Positions 1 to 8,544 of a stretch of 32,369 bases of DNA are shown one piece after another. Position numbers and translations under genes: made by a program. The notes beneath the pieces were generated by a model, which saw only the letters and a program-made list of their open reading frames with translations, did not search any database and was not told where the DNA came from. Within the stretch, counting starts at the first letter, position 1. Every line of letters begins with the position of its first letter. This stretch comes from a bacterium (GTDB lineage Bacteria; CG2-30-53-67): positions 1-32,369 of the forward strand of contig CAKKPE010000134.1 of assembly GCA_919901565.1 (NCBI GenBank), read 5' to 3'.

Positions 1-1607
1 TTATGGATATTGCCTCCAGTTCAGCGGACTCGGGTGGGGTCAGGGTCTGGCTTGGTGGAAAGGCCGGGGGGTGGCTCTCCATGGACAAAGGCATCCCGCA
101 TTCAGGTAGTTTTTATGGTCTCGCCGCGTCAGATCTGGATGGAAACGGGGTCAATGATCTGATTGCTGCAAGTTATAGCGAAGGTGTGCAGGTCTGGTTT
201 GGAGGACATGGAGAAAAGCAGGCCGTAAAGGATATTCAGGCCGTTCCTACCGACAAAGAAGCCAAAGAGGAGCCGAAACCTTTCCTGACGCGTTTTGTGG
301 TTCCGTTTGAACCCAACGGGGAGGATCTGTCCGGGACATCTCAGAACGTGATTACGGAAATCGTGAAGATGCTGCAAGATTCATCCTATGAGACGATCCG
401 CATTGAGGGACATACAGGCCGTCTTGAGAAACCAAAGAACCAAGGGTCATTGATGGCGCTTTCGGAGGCTCGGGCGGAAAAGGTGGAAGAGATCTTGAAA
501 GAGAGCATTCAGCTCGAACCCGGCAGGATATCCGTGACCGGTTTTGCCGACAGCAAGCCTGCTGACGGATCCGACCGGGAGGAAGTTAAGAACTCCGTCG
601 TGGAAGTCATCATCTCCCGCATGGCAAGCGTGGATGCAGATCTGGTTCCGAACGAAGAGGAAAAGACGAAGCAGCAAGAATTCTTGAAGAGTCAATCCAT
701 GCCTGAATACAAGATCGGTCCGGGGGACATCCTGAAGATCGTTTTCTGGAAACAGTTCAGTGCCGATGAGTACGAAGTCCTGATCCGCCCTGACGGGACC
801 CTTTCATTATTCATGGTGGATGACCTGCCTGTGGGCGGGCTGACCCTTCCCGAACTGGATCGGCTCTTGACGGAGAAGTTAAGCCGTTATTTTAAGAATC
901 CCAGGATTGATATTATGATTAAGGAGTTTCACAGCCAGGAGGTTATGATACTGGGTGCAATCAATTCCCTGGTGCGGCAGCCTACCGGGCCCGGGATTTA
1001 TGTTCTCAGAAAGCCGACAAATATTGTGGAACTGCTGACCATTGCAGGGGGCCCTCTTCCTACGGCCAACCTGAAAAGGGTAACGGTTACCCGTAAAAAC
1101 GGGACTACTTTTTCGGTCAATCTCTACAAGGCTATTTTTCAGGCAAATGCCTCGGAGGATATCCCTATTTATCCAGGGGATTCGATTTTTGTCCCTGAAA
1201 CCTCTGAAGGGATGAGCAAAATATATGTTTTTGGAGAAGTCAAAACTCCGGGAATCTACGATTTGAAAGAGGGGATGAGCGTTCTGGATGCTGTGGGCAA
1301 GGCCGGAAGTTTCACCGAGGATGCCGTGATGCAGAGTACGCATCTCATCCGCGGAGATCTGTCCAAACCCGAAGTCATTCCTGTAGACATCAAACGGTTC
1401 TTCCAGAAGGGAGATCTCTCCGGCAATCTGGTTCTGCAGAATAATGATATTATTTATGTTCCCAAAACCAGGATTGCAAGTGTTTCTTATCTCTTGACTA
1501 AAATAAAGCCCATGCTTGATTTTGTGCTTTTCCCGTATCAGTTTGAGTCGATGCGTACCACCATCGATCTGAACAGGGATAATGTCAGGCCATTGACTAC
1601 ACCATGA
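1..1607 (+). CDS. FG-GAP/OmpA/polysaccharide-export (Wza-type) fusion protein, 5' truncated
   Basis: Only the C-terminal 534 or so residues are in the window. The frame is open from base 1, and the first ATG (base 3) falls inside a repeat, so the true start lies upstream. From that ATG: residues 1-70 hold one and a half FG-GAP/VCBS beta-propeller repeats (DLDGNGVNDLIAASY followed by GVQVWFGG). Residues 95-207 look like an OmpA-family peptidoglycan-binding domain (IRIEGHTG, then SEARAEKVEEIL, then VTGFADSKP). Residues 235-320 are the Poly_export domain (YKIGPGDILKIVFW), followed by two SLBB-type segments near 315-395 and 407-487 (VFGEVKTPGIYDL). Wza-family proteins form the outer-membrane exit channel for capsule or exopolysaccharide. 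Here the exporter carries its own probable cell-wall anchor and a propeller. It heads the polysaccharide genes and lies 86 bases before the co-polymerase/kinase. The domain calls are by motif; the combined role is inference. Confidence 0.85.
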   Translation, partial: MDIASSSADSGGVRVWLGGKAGGWLSMDKGIPHSGSFYGLAASDLDGNGVNDLIAASYSEGVQVWFGGHGEKQAVKDIQAVPTDKEAKEEPKPFLTRFVVPFEPNGEDLSGTSQNVITEIVKMLQDSSYETIRIEGHTGRLEKPKNQGSLMALSEARAEKVEEILKESIQLEPGRISVTGFADSKPADGSDREEVKNSVVEVIISRMASVDADLVPNEEEKTKQQEFLKSQSMPEYKIGPGDILKIVFWKQFSADEYEVLIRPDGTLSLFMVDDLPVGGLTLPELDRLLTEKLSRYFKNPRIDIMIKEFHSQEVMILGAINSLVRQPTGPGIYVLRKPTNIVELLTIAGGPLPTANLKRVTVTRKNGTTFSVNLYKAIFQANASEDIPIYPGDSIFVPETSEGMSKIYVFGEVKTPGIYDLKEGMSVLDAVGKAGSFTEDAVMQSTHLIRGDLSKPEVIPVDIKRFFQKGDLSGNLVLQNNDIIYVPKTRIASVSYLLTKIKPMLDFVLFPYQFESMRTTIDLNRDNVRPLTTP

Positions 1608-1693
1608 TTCTGCAACGAATGTTTTGGGCGGTCTGTTTGACTCAGGGGGAAGAATACAAGATCATGGATCTTGTCCATCGATGAAAGGGAACC

Positions 1694-4027
1694 ATGAAAG
1701 CTATTGATACATCACAGTATGAATTTGACTTAAGAGACTACGGCATTATCCTCTTAAAGAGGAAACGCCTGATTGTGGCGACCACACTCCTAATCGGCTG
1801 CTTAAGTTTCCTGTTCTCCTTTTCAAAAGAGGCGATCTATGAGGCCACCTCCAGTGTGAAAATCGAGCAGAGCAAAACCGTCGCCGGTCTTTTTCTGGAG
1901 GCATTTAGCTGGAACAACTGGGACAATATAGCCAGTGAATCCGAGGTCATCCGGAGCACACCGGTTGTAGCGAGGGTCTGTAAATCCCTTGGATTGATCC
2001 CGCAGGACGTCTCCTTCGATGAGATCAAGGAAACGGACAAGTATTCCGGAATCGTCCGGGGAATACAGGGGAAGATACGGACCGCGCAGGAGGGGAACAC
2101 CAACATCATCAATATCATCGTATCTTCCAACGACCCGGCCCAGGCCAAGATCATTGCCAATACCATTGCAGAGGAATACAAGTCTTATCATGTCTATGCA
2201 AAGACCAACGAGGCGCGCAGGACAAGGGAATTTATCGAAAAGCAGCTGGTGGAGACCCAGAAGGTTCTTGCTGTATCGGAAAACAAACTGCGGGACTTCA
2301 AAGAAGAGCACAAGTTCATTACCCTTGACGCGGAAGTGAACGCAACGCTGAACAGGCTCCAGTCTGTCCAGACAGAACATGAGCAGGTCAAAAGACAGGC
2401 TCAGGAAACCGACATGATGATTAAACGGCTGGAAGAAACGCCTATTGCAGCCCTGGACAAGATGCTTGCGGATCGACCTTATGTGGAGTCGGGTACTTCT
2501 GTACTCGGCCAGTTGAACGGAAAACTGATGGAACTGATCCTCAGCAGGAATGACCTGATGGTCGATTATACCGTGGAGCACCCGCAGGTCAAGGCCATCG
2601 ATGAAAAGATCATGGATATCAGGAGAGAGATGCTCAAGGAGCTGAAAAGCCAGTATACAGTCTATTCCGAAAGAGAGAAGGCCCTTGCAGACCAGATCTC
2701 GGGGATACTTGAGAAGAACAAGAACCTTCCGGAATACGAACTGCAGCTAAGTCAGATCCAGAGAGATGTTCATGTCAATGAGGAACTCTTCTCCCTTCTA
2801 AAGACTAAATATCAGGAGGCACAGATCAGGGAGAAAGAACAGGCCGACGAGGTCTCGGTTATCCGTACGGCAGATATGGGTAACCGGATCAATGACAGGC
2901 TCTGGTCAACCACCTTCGTGGGGCTGATTATCGGTTTGATGCTGGGTCTGATCATTGCACTGGTCCGTGAGACCCTTGATACATCAATCGGGACCATCGA
3001 GGACGTGGAGAGGTATCTCCAGATTCCTGTGCTGGGTGTCATCCCGCATATCGACATGTATGAGATCAAGGAGGTCATCTCACAGAAGGAGGGGAAGGAG
3101 GCCCGTTTTGAGGATCTGCTCGGAAGCCAGGCACATCTCATCACCCAGCTCAAACCAAAATCATCTGTGGCTGAAAGCTACCGGACACTGAGGACCAATA
3201 TCCAGTTTACCAACCTGGAAAAGACTGGGCAGATCATTCTTTTTACAAGCTCGTCACTCAAGGAAGGGAAGAGCACGACGGTAGCCAATCTTGCGATTAC
3301 CAAGGCTCAGGAAGGGAACAAGGTCCTGTTGGTCAATTGCGATCTCCGGAAACCCTCCATCTATAAGATATTCGGTTTGGATAAAGAGGTGGGACTCACG
3401 GATATCATCCTCGGGAAGGTCAAATGGAAAGAGGCCGTCAAGGACATCACCGACCTGATGATGGGAAAGATCCGGATGGACGATATTATGAAGACGCCTG
3501 GCCTGGAGAATCTCCATATCGTCACTTGCGGTGGTATTCCGCCCAACCCTGCTGAACTTTTAGGTTCAAAAGGGATGAGCGACTTCATGAAGGAGGTAAA
3601 GAAAGAGTATGATATGATCATAATGGACTGCCCGCCTCTTCTCCCCGTGACCGATGCGGCGATACTCGCTCCCAGGGTGGACGGAGTGGTTCTGGTCTAT
3701 CAGGCCGGAAGGATTCCGAGAAATGCACTCAAGCGTGCAAAGACGCACCTGGAGAATGTCCGGGCCAACATCCTCGGTATTGTTCTGAATGATATTACGG
3801 CTGAAATCAGCGGATATTATCCGATGTCCCAATATCAAACCAAGTACTATGGTGAAGACAACAGCCGTGAGCAGGACAAGAAGAAGGAATGGATGACCGT
3901 ACTGGAGAAATCTCTTCAAAAGGCAAAAGCCCGACTCATGAAGACCAATGTCTCCATGTTTCAATTTTTTATTCTGACCCTTTCAGCCATATTGATTCTG
4001 GTCGGGTTCTTATGGCAAAAGAAGTAA
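1694..4027 (+). CDS. Wzz/GumC-type chain-length regulator fused to BY-kinase (polysaccharide co-polymerase)
   Basis: This 777-residue inner-membrane protein should set polysaccharide chain length and drive export with the Wza-type protein just upstream. The Wzz domain has a first membrane helix near residues 25-43, a long periplasmic coiled coil (about 170-385) and a second helix near 404-424. The cytoplasmic tyrosine autokinase follows. Its Walker A is SLKEGKSTT (Lys526), its A' motif is VLLVNCDLRKP (545-553) and its Walker B is MIIMDCPP (641-648). A tyrosine cluster, the usual autophosphorylation site, lies at 708-719 (YYPMSQYQTKYY). Unlike the typical family layout, the chain continues through a charged helix to a third hydrophobic helix at about 756-773, ending WQKK. 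The start has a good Shine-Dalgarno (AAAGGGAACC then ATG). The family assignment is firm; the sugar substrate is unknown. Confidence 0.92.
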   Translation: MKAIDTSQYEFDLRDYGIILLKRKRLIVATTLLIGCLSFLFSFSKEAIYEATSSVKIEQSKTVAGLFLEAFSWNNWDNIASESEVIRSTPVVARVCKSLGLIPQDVSFDEIKETDKYSGIVRGIQGKIRTAQEGNTNIINIIVSSNDPAQAKIIANTIAEEYKSYHVYAKTNEARRTREFIEKQLVETQKVLAVSENKLRDFKEEHKFITLDAEVNATLNRLQSVQTEHEQVKRQAQETDMMIKRLEETPIAALDKMLADRPYVESGTSVLGQLNGKLMELILSRNDLMVDYTVEHPQVKAIDEKIMDIRREMLKELKSQYTVYSEREKALADQISGILEKNKNLPEYELQLSQIQRDVHVNEELFSLLKTKYQEAQIREKEQADEVSVIRTADMGNRINDRLWSTTFVGLIIGLMLGLIIALVRETLDTSIGTIEDVERYLQIPVLGVIPHIDMYEIKEVISQKEGKEARFEDLLGSQAHLITQLKPKSSVAESYRTLRTNIQFTNLEKTGQIILFTSSSLKEGKSTTVANLAITKAQEGNKVLLVNCDLRKPSIYKIFGLDKEVGLTDIILGKVKWKEAVKDITDLMMGKIRMDDIMKTPGLENLHIVTCGGIPPNPAELLGSKGMSDFMKEVKKEYDMIIMDCPPLLPVTDAAILAPRVDGVVLVYQAGRIPRNALKRAKTHLENVRANILGIVLNDITAEISGYYPMSQYQTKYYGEDNSREQDKKKEWMTVLEKSLQKAKARLMKTNVSMFQFFILTLSAILILVGFLWQKK

Positions 4028-4088
4028 ATCCATTTGCCGATCTCCACTTGATTCAGCTGACAGAACAGAACCCATCTATGAGCTCTAT

Positions 4089-5483
4089 ATGATTGCCGCT
4101 GACCGGACGAAAATCCATATCTTCTATATTATTCTGCTGTCAATGGCCGTCCTGGTTACACACTTCCTGACACAGCTTTCGACAAGTACCGCCCTTCAGA
4201 TTACAGCAGGCTGTCTGATCCTGGTTATCTCCATACTCAAAACCGAGGCTGCGCTCTACATTCTAATCTTTTCCATGCTTCTTTCTCCGGAGATCAAGGT
4301 TGCAGGCGGAGGCGGACGGGATGTGGTCCTGAGGGTGGATGATCTCCTTCTCGTGATTATCGGCTTGTCCTGGCTTGCCAAGACAGCCATCTTCAAGGAG
4401 ATGGGGATATTCAGGAAGACTCCGCTTAACCGCCCCATCCTGATCTATGCCATGGTCTGCGCATTCTCCACAATTTTTGGCGTCCTCTTCGGCCGGGTCA
4501 AACCTGCCGCAGGTTTTTTTTATGTGCTGAAATACGTGGAATATTTCCTGGTCTATTTTCTCATCGTCAACCATCTCCGGAATGAGGACCAGATACGCAG
4601 GTTTATCTGGGCGATTCTGCTCACAGGGGTTCTGCTCTCTGTCTACGGCATGCTTCAGATCCCTTCCGGGGTCCGGGTATCGGCACCCTTTGAAGGGAAG
4701 AACGGGGAACCCAACACCATGGGAGGATATCTGCTTCTTCTGATCTCCCTGGTTTCCGGGCTTTTTCTGACTGCCCGGACCCAGAAAGAGAAACTTGTTT
4801 TTCTGGGCCTCGCGGCATTCTTTTCGGTTCCATTTATCTATACCCTTTCCCGTACCTCCTGGTTCGCCTTGATCCCCATGATTGGAACCCTTATCTATTT
4901 CAGTTATCGAAAGACGGTCCTGATCTATTTTGTTATCCTGGCCATTGCCCTGACCCCCATGGTTGCCCCCAAGAGTGCAAAAGAACGTTTTTTATATACC
5001 TTTCAAAAAACCCAGACGAAATCCATCAAAGTAGCAGGAGTCGCCCTCGACCCCTCGTCTTCGGACCGCATTACGAGCTGGGGGAGATGCCTCAATGATT
5101 TTGTCAATCACCCGATCCTGGGATACGGAATCACCGGGTACGGTTTCATTGACGGGCAGTACTTCAGGACCCTGGTGGAACTCGGCCTGGTCGGCATGAT
5201 TGCATTGCTTTATCTGATGGTCGTAATCTTCCGGGAGGTTCTGAGGGTCTATCGGGCTTGTGCCCAGCCTTATTACAAGGGGCTGGCCCTGGGCATGCTG
5301 GCCGGGTGTTCGGCCATGTTCATGCACTCTGTAGGGGCCAATACGTTTATCATTGTGCGTATCATGGAACCGTTCTGGTTTCTAGTCGGAGTGGTAGTCA
5401 TGATGCCGTCTCTGGAGCAGGATAATCCTGAAAATGAACAAGGTCGACCTGGTCAACTGAGAAAGAGTGGGGTGCGAAAATGA
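4089..5483 (+). CDS. O-antigen polymerase/ligase family membrane protein (Wzy/WaaL-type)
   Basis: This 464-residue polytopic membrane protein has about ten or more hydrophobic segments. It carries the Wzy_C-type signature of a large loop with a conserved Arg (TLSRTSWFALIPMIG) followed by HPILGYGITGYG and a C-terminal pair of helices (LVELGLVGMIALLYL). Members of this family polymerise lipid-linked repeat units (Wzy) or ligate polymer to an acceptor (WaaL). The two cannot be separated from sequence alone. The Wzz-type regulator immediately upstream and the Wzx-type flippase downstream favour Wzy. The Shine-Dalgarno is weak. The stop overlaps the next methyltransferase start (ATGA), so the two are translationally coupled. 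Confidence 0.85.
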   Translation: MIAADRTKIHIFYIILLSMAVLVTHFLTQLSTSTALQITAGCLILVISILKTEAALYILIFSMLLSPEIKVAGGGGRDVVLRVDDLLLVIIGLSWLAKTAIFKEMGIFRKTPLNRPILIYAMVCAFSTIFGVLFGRVKPAAGFFYVLKYVEYFLVYFLIVNHLRNEDQIRRFIWAILLTGVLLSVYGMLQIPSGVRVSAPFEGKNGEPNTMGGYLLLLISLVSGLFLTARTQKEKLVFLGLAAFFSVPFIYTLSRTSWFALIPMIGTLIYFSYRKTVLIYFVILAIALTPMVAPKSAKERFLYTFQKTQTKSIKVAGVALDPSSSDRITSWGRCLNDFVNHPILGYGITGYGFIDGQYFRTLVELGLVGMIALLYLMVVIFREVLRVYRACAQPYYKGLALGMLAGCSAMFMHSVGANTFIIVRIMEPFWFLVGVVVMMPSLEQDNPENEQGRPGQLRKSGVRK

Positions 5484-6178
5484 GGCCGCATATTCGCTCT
5501 CTTGTGAGAACCTCGGAACTGATCTTTGATTTTCCTCAATCAATTGTCGAAATCGGATCCTATCAGGTCTCTGGTCAGGAGGATATTGCGGATATGCGCT
5601 CGTTTTTTGATGGTAAGACATATATCGGTTGCGATATGAGGAAGGGGAAGGGTGTCGACAGGATAGAAGATATTGAGAAACTATCGTTCGGAAATGAGAC
5701 GGTAGGTACGGTCCTTCTGCTTGATACGCTTGAACATGTAAAAGATCCTTTATGTGCCATGGAAGAAGTATCGAGGGTTTTATTGCCGGATGGATATGCT
5801 ATATTAACCTCTGTGATGGATTTCCCAATACACGACTTTCCTTTTGACTACTGGCGTTTTACGCCGGAAGCATTCAATCATCTATGCAGTAAGTTTCCCA
5901 AGAGGGCTGTTGTCAGTTGGGGGAACCCGGAGTTTCCTCATACCTTGATATCCATTGCTTCCAAGTCCGGAAAAAAAAATCATTTTGATGAAGATATCGA
6001 AGAGCTTATTAAAACTCTGCCCACGTTCAAGCCGTACACCATGAAAGTCAAAGCGAAACTTATCTTGGCGAAGAGATTAAGGATGTACGAAACGATTGAG
6101 AAGCTAAAGCACATAAACCGGATCAGCTTTAATGTTTATTATGAGGAAAAGATTGTTAAATCGGGGGAAAGAGCTTGA
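5480..6178 (+). CDS. class I SAM-dependent methyltransferase (glycan-modifying, probable)
   Basis: This 232-residue protein has a Rossmann methyltransferase core: motif I SIVEIGSY near residue 22, an acidic residue at the end of the next strand (IGCDMRKGKG), and motif LLLDTLEHVKDP, typical of the Methyltransf_11 group. The C-terminal third is lysine-rich and lacks a recognisable domain. It lies between the polymerase and flippase genes and overlaps both, so it probably methylates a sugar of the repeat unit; that role is inference. A run of nine A bases at 5971-5979 encodes Gly-Lys-Lys-Asn and could be a slippage site. Base composition is noticeably more A+T-rich than in the flanking export genes. 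Confidence 0.8.
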   Translation: MRPHIRSLVRTSELIFDFPQSIVEIGSYQVSGQEDIADMRSFFDGKTYIGCDMRKGKGVDRIEDIEKLSFGNETVGTVLLLDTLEHVKDPLCAMEEVSRVLLPDGYAILTSVMDFPIHDFPFDYWRFTPEAFNHLCSKFPKRAVVSWGNPEFPHTLISIASKSGKKNHFDEDIEELIKTLPTFKPYTMKVKAKLILAKRLRMYETIEKLKHINRISFNVYYEEKIVKSGERA

Positions 6179-7686
6179 GTGGTCGTTCTCAATTATTGAT
6201 AAAAAATGTTTTCTATAACTATTTCTCAGAAGCATGGTTTTTATTGCTGGTATTCGTAACAACACCGTATATTGTAAACACCTTGGGCGTTGAAAGTTAC
6301 GGGATACTTTCCATTGTGAATGTTCTTGTAGGCTACCTGACGATGATGGAAATGGGATTTGGAGACAGTATTGTCAAATATGTAGCCGAATACCATGTAA
6401 AAAAAAATGAAGGGATTCTATCGGCCATTATAGGGAATGCATTTTTCGTTCTTTTTATAGCAGGTCTTACAGGCACAGCTCTTCTTACCTTATTAAACGG
6501 TTTTATCGTTAACCGCGTACTGCATATTTCTGCACCCATGGTCCATACTGCGCGTGTGGTTTTCTACATTACAGCCGTAGGTTTTTTCTTCACCATGATC
6601 ACAAGCACATTTACTGCAATTCCCAAAGCCCTTCAACGTTTTGATATCACCAATAAAGTTATTATCGTGATGGGAACAGCTCAGACTCTCCTGGCTGTTT
6701 TTCTTTTATATTTAGGCTATGATTTAGAGAGTATTGCCCTCCTGAATTTTTCTGTGACTGTTATTAGTTTTTTAACATATCGTACAATATCGACGAGATT
6801 GCTGCGCTGTAAATCTTTGCGGCCTGTTTTTAACAAAGAAACATTTACCAAGATGATCTCGTTCGGTTCTTACATTGCGATCAGCAATATCGCTGCAAAA
6901 GTGGCGACATATACCAACCAGTTACTCATCGGGATTTATCTTCCGATTGCCAATGTCAGTTATTATGTCATTCCGCAGAGCCTCGCCTTCAAGCTGTGGG
7001 TTATCCCATCATCTATAAGCAAGGTTATCTTTCCAGCCTTCAGCGAACTGCAGGGACTTGATGACGTGGAGAATGTCAGGAAGCTTTATCTCAGGACAAC
7101 AAAATACGTTATGATACTGGTTACATCACCGATGATCCTGATGATTTTGTTTGCAAAAAAGTTTTTGGTCTTATGGATTGGTAAAGAGTTTGCCATACAC
7201 GGGGCGATTGTCCTGCAAATATTGACATTCAGCGTTTGGCTGAGCAGTTGTGCATGGGTTTCCATGGTGGCGGCACGCAGTTTCGGCAGGGCCGATTTTC
7301 CAGCGAAGTTGAATGTCATGCAGGCTTTTATGAATATTGGTTTTTCTATCTTGCTGATTCCCATATGGGGGGTAAAAGGAGCTGCCATTGCATGGGGACT
7401 GCATCACGTGATTGCTGTTCCGGTGCTGATCTGGTGGACGACTAAAAAACTTATCAGTATTTCTGCGAAGCACTACTACTGGAAAGGATATGCGCAGCCT
7501 ATTCTGATCTCCGTTCTTTTTACCTTTCCGGTATATTTGTTAAAAGAGCTGTCCTGGTTTAATAATATTTATTATCTGCTGGGGGTTTGTTTCCTTGTGT
7601 ATCTTCTAAATCTTTTTGCAGCCTATCTTCTGTTATTTGATCTGGATGAGAAAAGAGCGTTTGGTTTCTCATATCGCTATGTCTGA
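6175..7686 (+). CDS. Wzx-type lipid-linked oligosaccharide flippase
   Basis: This 503-residue polytopic protein has about twelve to fourteen hydrophobic helices and the layout of the polysaccharide transporter/MATE-like superfamily. Its N-terminus (FYNYFSEAWFLLLVFVTTPYIVNTLGVESYGIL) and the GDSIVKYVAEYH segment after helix 2 are typical. Wzx proteins flip undecaprenyl-diphosphate-linked repeat units to the periplasm for Wzy. The start is TTG, overlapping the stop of the preceding methyltransferase (6175-6178), with GGGGAAAG as Shine-Dalgarno. The gene is A+T-rich and contains an A9 tract at 6399-6407. Flippases are often the most divergent and exchanged genes of such loci, which fits the composition. 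Confidence 0.88.
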   Translation: MSGRSQLLIKNVFYNYFSEAWFLLLVFVTTPYIVNTLGVESYGILSIVNVLVGYLTMMEMGFGDSIVKYVAEYHVKKNEGILSAIIGNAFFVLFIAGLTGTALLTLLNGFIVNRVLHISAPMVHTARVVFYITAVGFFFTMITSTFTAIPKALQRFDITNKVIIVMGTAQTLLAVFLLYLGYDLESIALLNFSVTVISFLTYRTISTRLLRCKSLRPVFNKETFTKMISFGSYIAISNIAAKVATYTNQLLIGIYLPIANVSYYVIPQSLAFKLWVIPSSISKVIFPAFSELQGLDDVENVRKLYLRTTKYVMILVTSPMILMILFAKKFLVLWIGKEFAIHGAIVLQILTFSVWLSSCAWVSMVAARSFGRADFPAKLNVMQAFMNIGFSILLIPIWGVKGAAIAWGLHHVIAVPVLIWWTTKKLISISAKHYYWKGYAQPILISVLFTFPVYLLKELSWFNNIYYLLGVCFLVYLLNLFAAYLLLFDLDEKRAFGFSYRYV

Positions 7687-7713
7687 TCCATACTTTATTG
7701 AAATGTCTGACTT

Positions 7714-8466
7714 ATGCAAGACGGTAAGATACTAAAAGTGAAGTATGATGCATACGATGATTCTGAATATTCGTCGGTCGGCAGGATTTCCCGTTTTGTT
7801 CCGGATAATAAGACCGTATTGGATGTCGGATGTTCCACTGGGTATCTCGGGCGCCTGCTGCTGAAGAAGGGGTGTACCCTGTATGGCATCGAAGGGAACC
7901 CGTTGGCTGCGGGAAAAGCCGCTGAAATCTACCGGGAGGTTTGGGTGTTGGATCTTGATGGATTTGCAGGCATCAAGGGCACCCATCCGCTTTTTGACAT
8001 CATTGTATTCGGCGATATCCTGGAACACCTGAAAGATCCGAAACGTCTCCTGCAGCAAATGCGGGGGCTCCTGAAGGACGATGGGCGGGTCATCATCTCC
8101 TTGCCGAATGTGGCCAACTGGTCGATGCGGTTTCATGTCCTGCGGGGCAAGTTTGATTATGTACCTTACGGGGTTCTGGACGAGACCCATCTGAGATTCT
8201 TTCATCCGGATTCTGCCGGTGAGATGCTCGAAAATGCCGGATTCCTGATTGTGGATATGGATGTGACGCCAGGGGTTGACAAACTGGTTCCATACAAACG
8301 GTTTATTCATCCCTTGTTCGGGCGGTTTGCCTGGTACAGGCATCTGGAATACCGGCTATCCAGGTGGCGGCCAGGACTCTTCGCTCATCAGATGATCTTT
8401 GTGGCGGTGAAAGCGGATCGGAGTGACGGTACGGGCAAGTCACCATTCATGCAGGAATCGGGATAA
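7714..8466 (+). CDS. class I SAM-dependent methyltransferase
   Basis: This 250-residue protein opens with a short region and then a clear methyltransferase core: motif I VLDVGCSTGYLGRLL (about residues 36-50), YGIEGNPLAA with the ribose-binding Glu, and IVFGDILEHLKDPKRLL. The section LPNVANWSMRFHVLRGKFDY, followed by THLRFFHPDSAGEMLENAGF, is characteristic of UbiG/Methyltransf_23-like enzymes found in glycan loci. It follows the flippase by 27 bases and is closer to the locus average in composition. A role in methylating a sugar or lipid-linked glycan is inferred from context. The Shine-Dalgarno before the ATG is poor. Confidence 0.82.
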   Translation: MQDGKILKVKYDAYDDSEYSSVGRISRFVPDNKTVLDVGCSTGYLGRLLLKKGCTLYGIEGNPLAAGKAAEIYREVWVLDLDGFAGIKGTHPLFDIIVFGDILEHLKDPKRLLQQMRGLLKDDGRVIISLPNVANWSMRFHVLRGKFDYVPYGVLDETHLRFFHPDSAGEMLENAGFLIVDMDVTPGVDKLVPYKRFIHPLFGRFAWYRHLEYRLSRWRPGLFAHQMIFVAVKADRSDGTGKSPFMQESG

Positions 8467-8544
8467 CGGGCGAAGATTCTGATTTTGATTGTATCTCTGT
8501 AAGAGAAGAGATTATCAGATCATACAAAAAGAGATTCTATTTCG

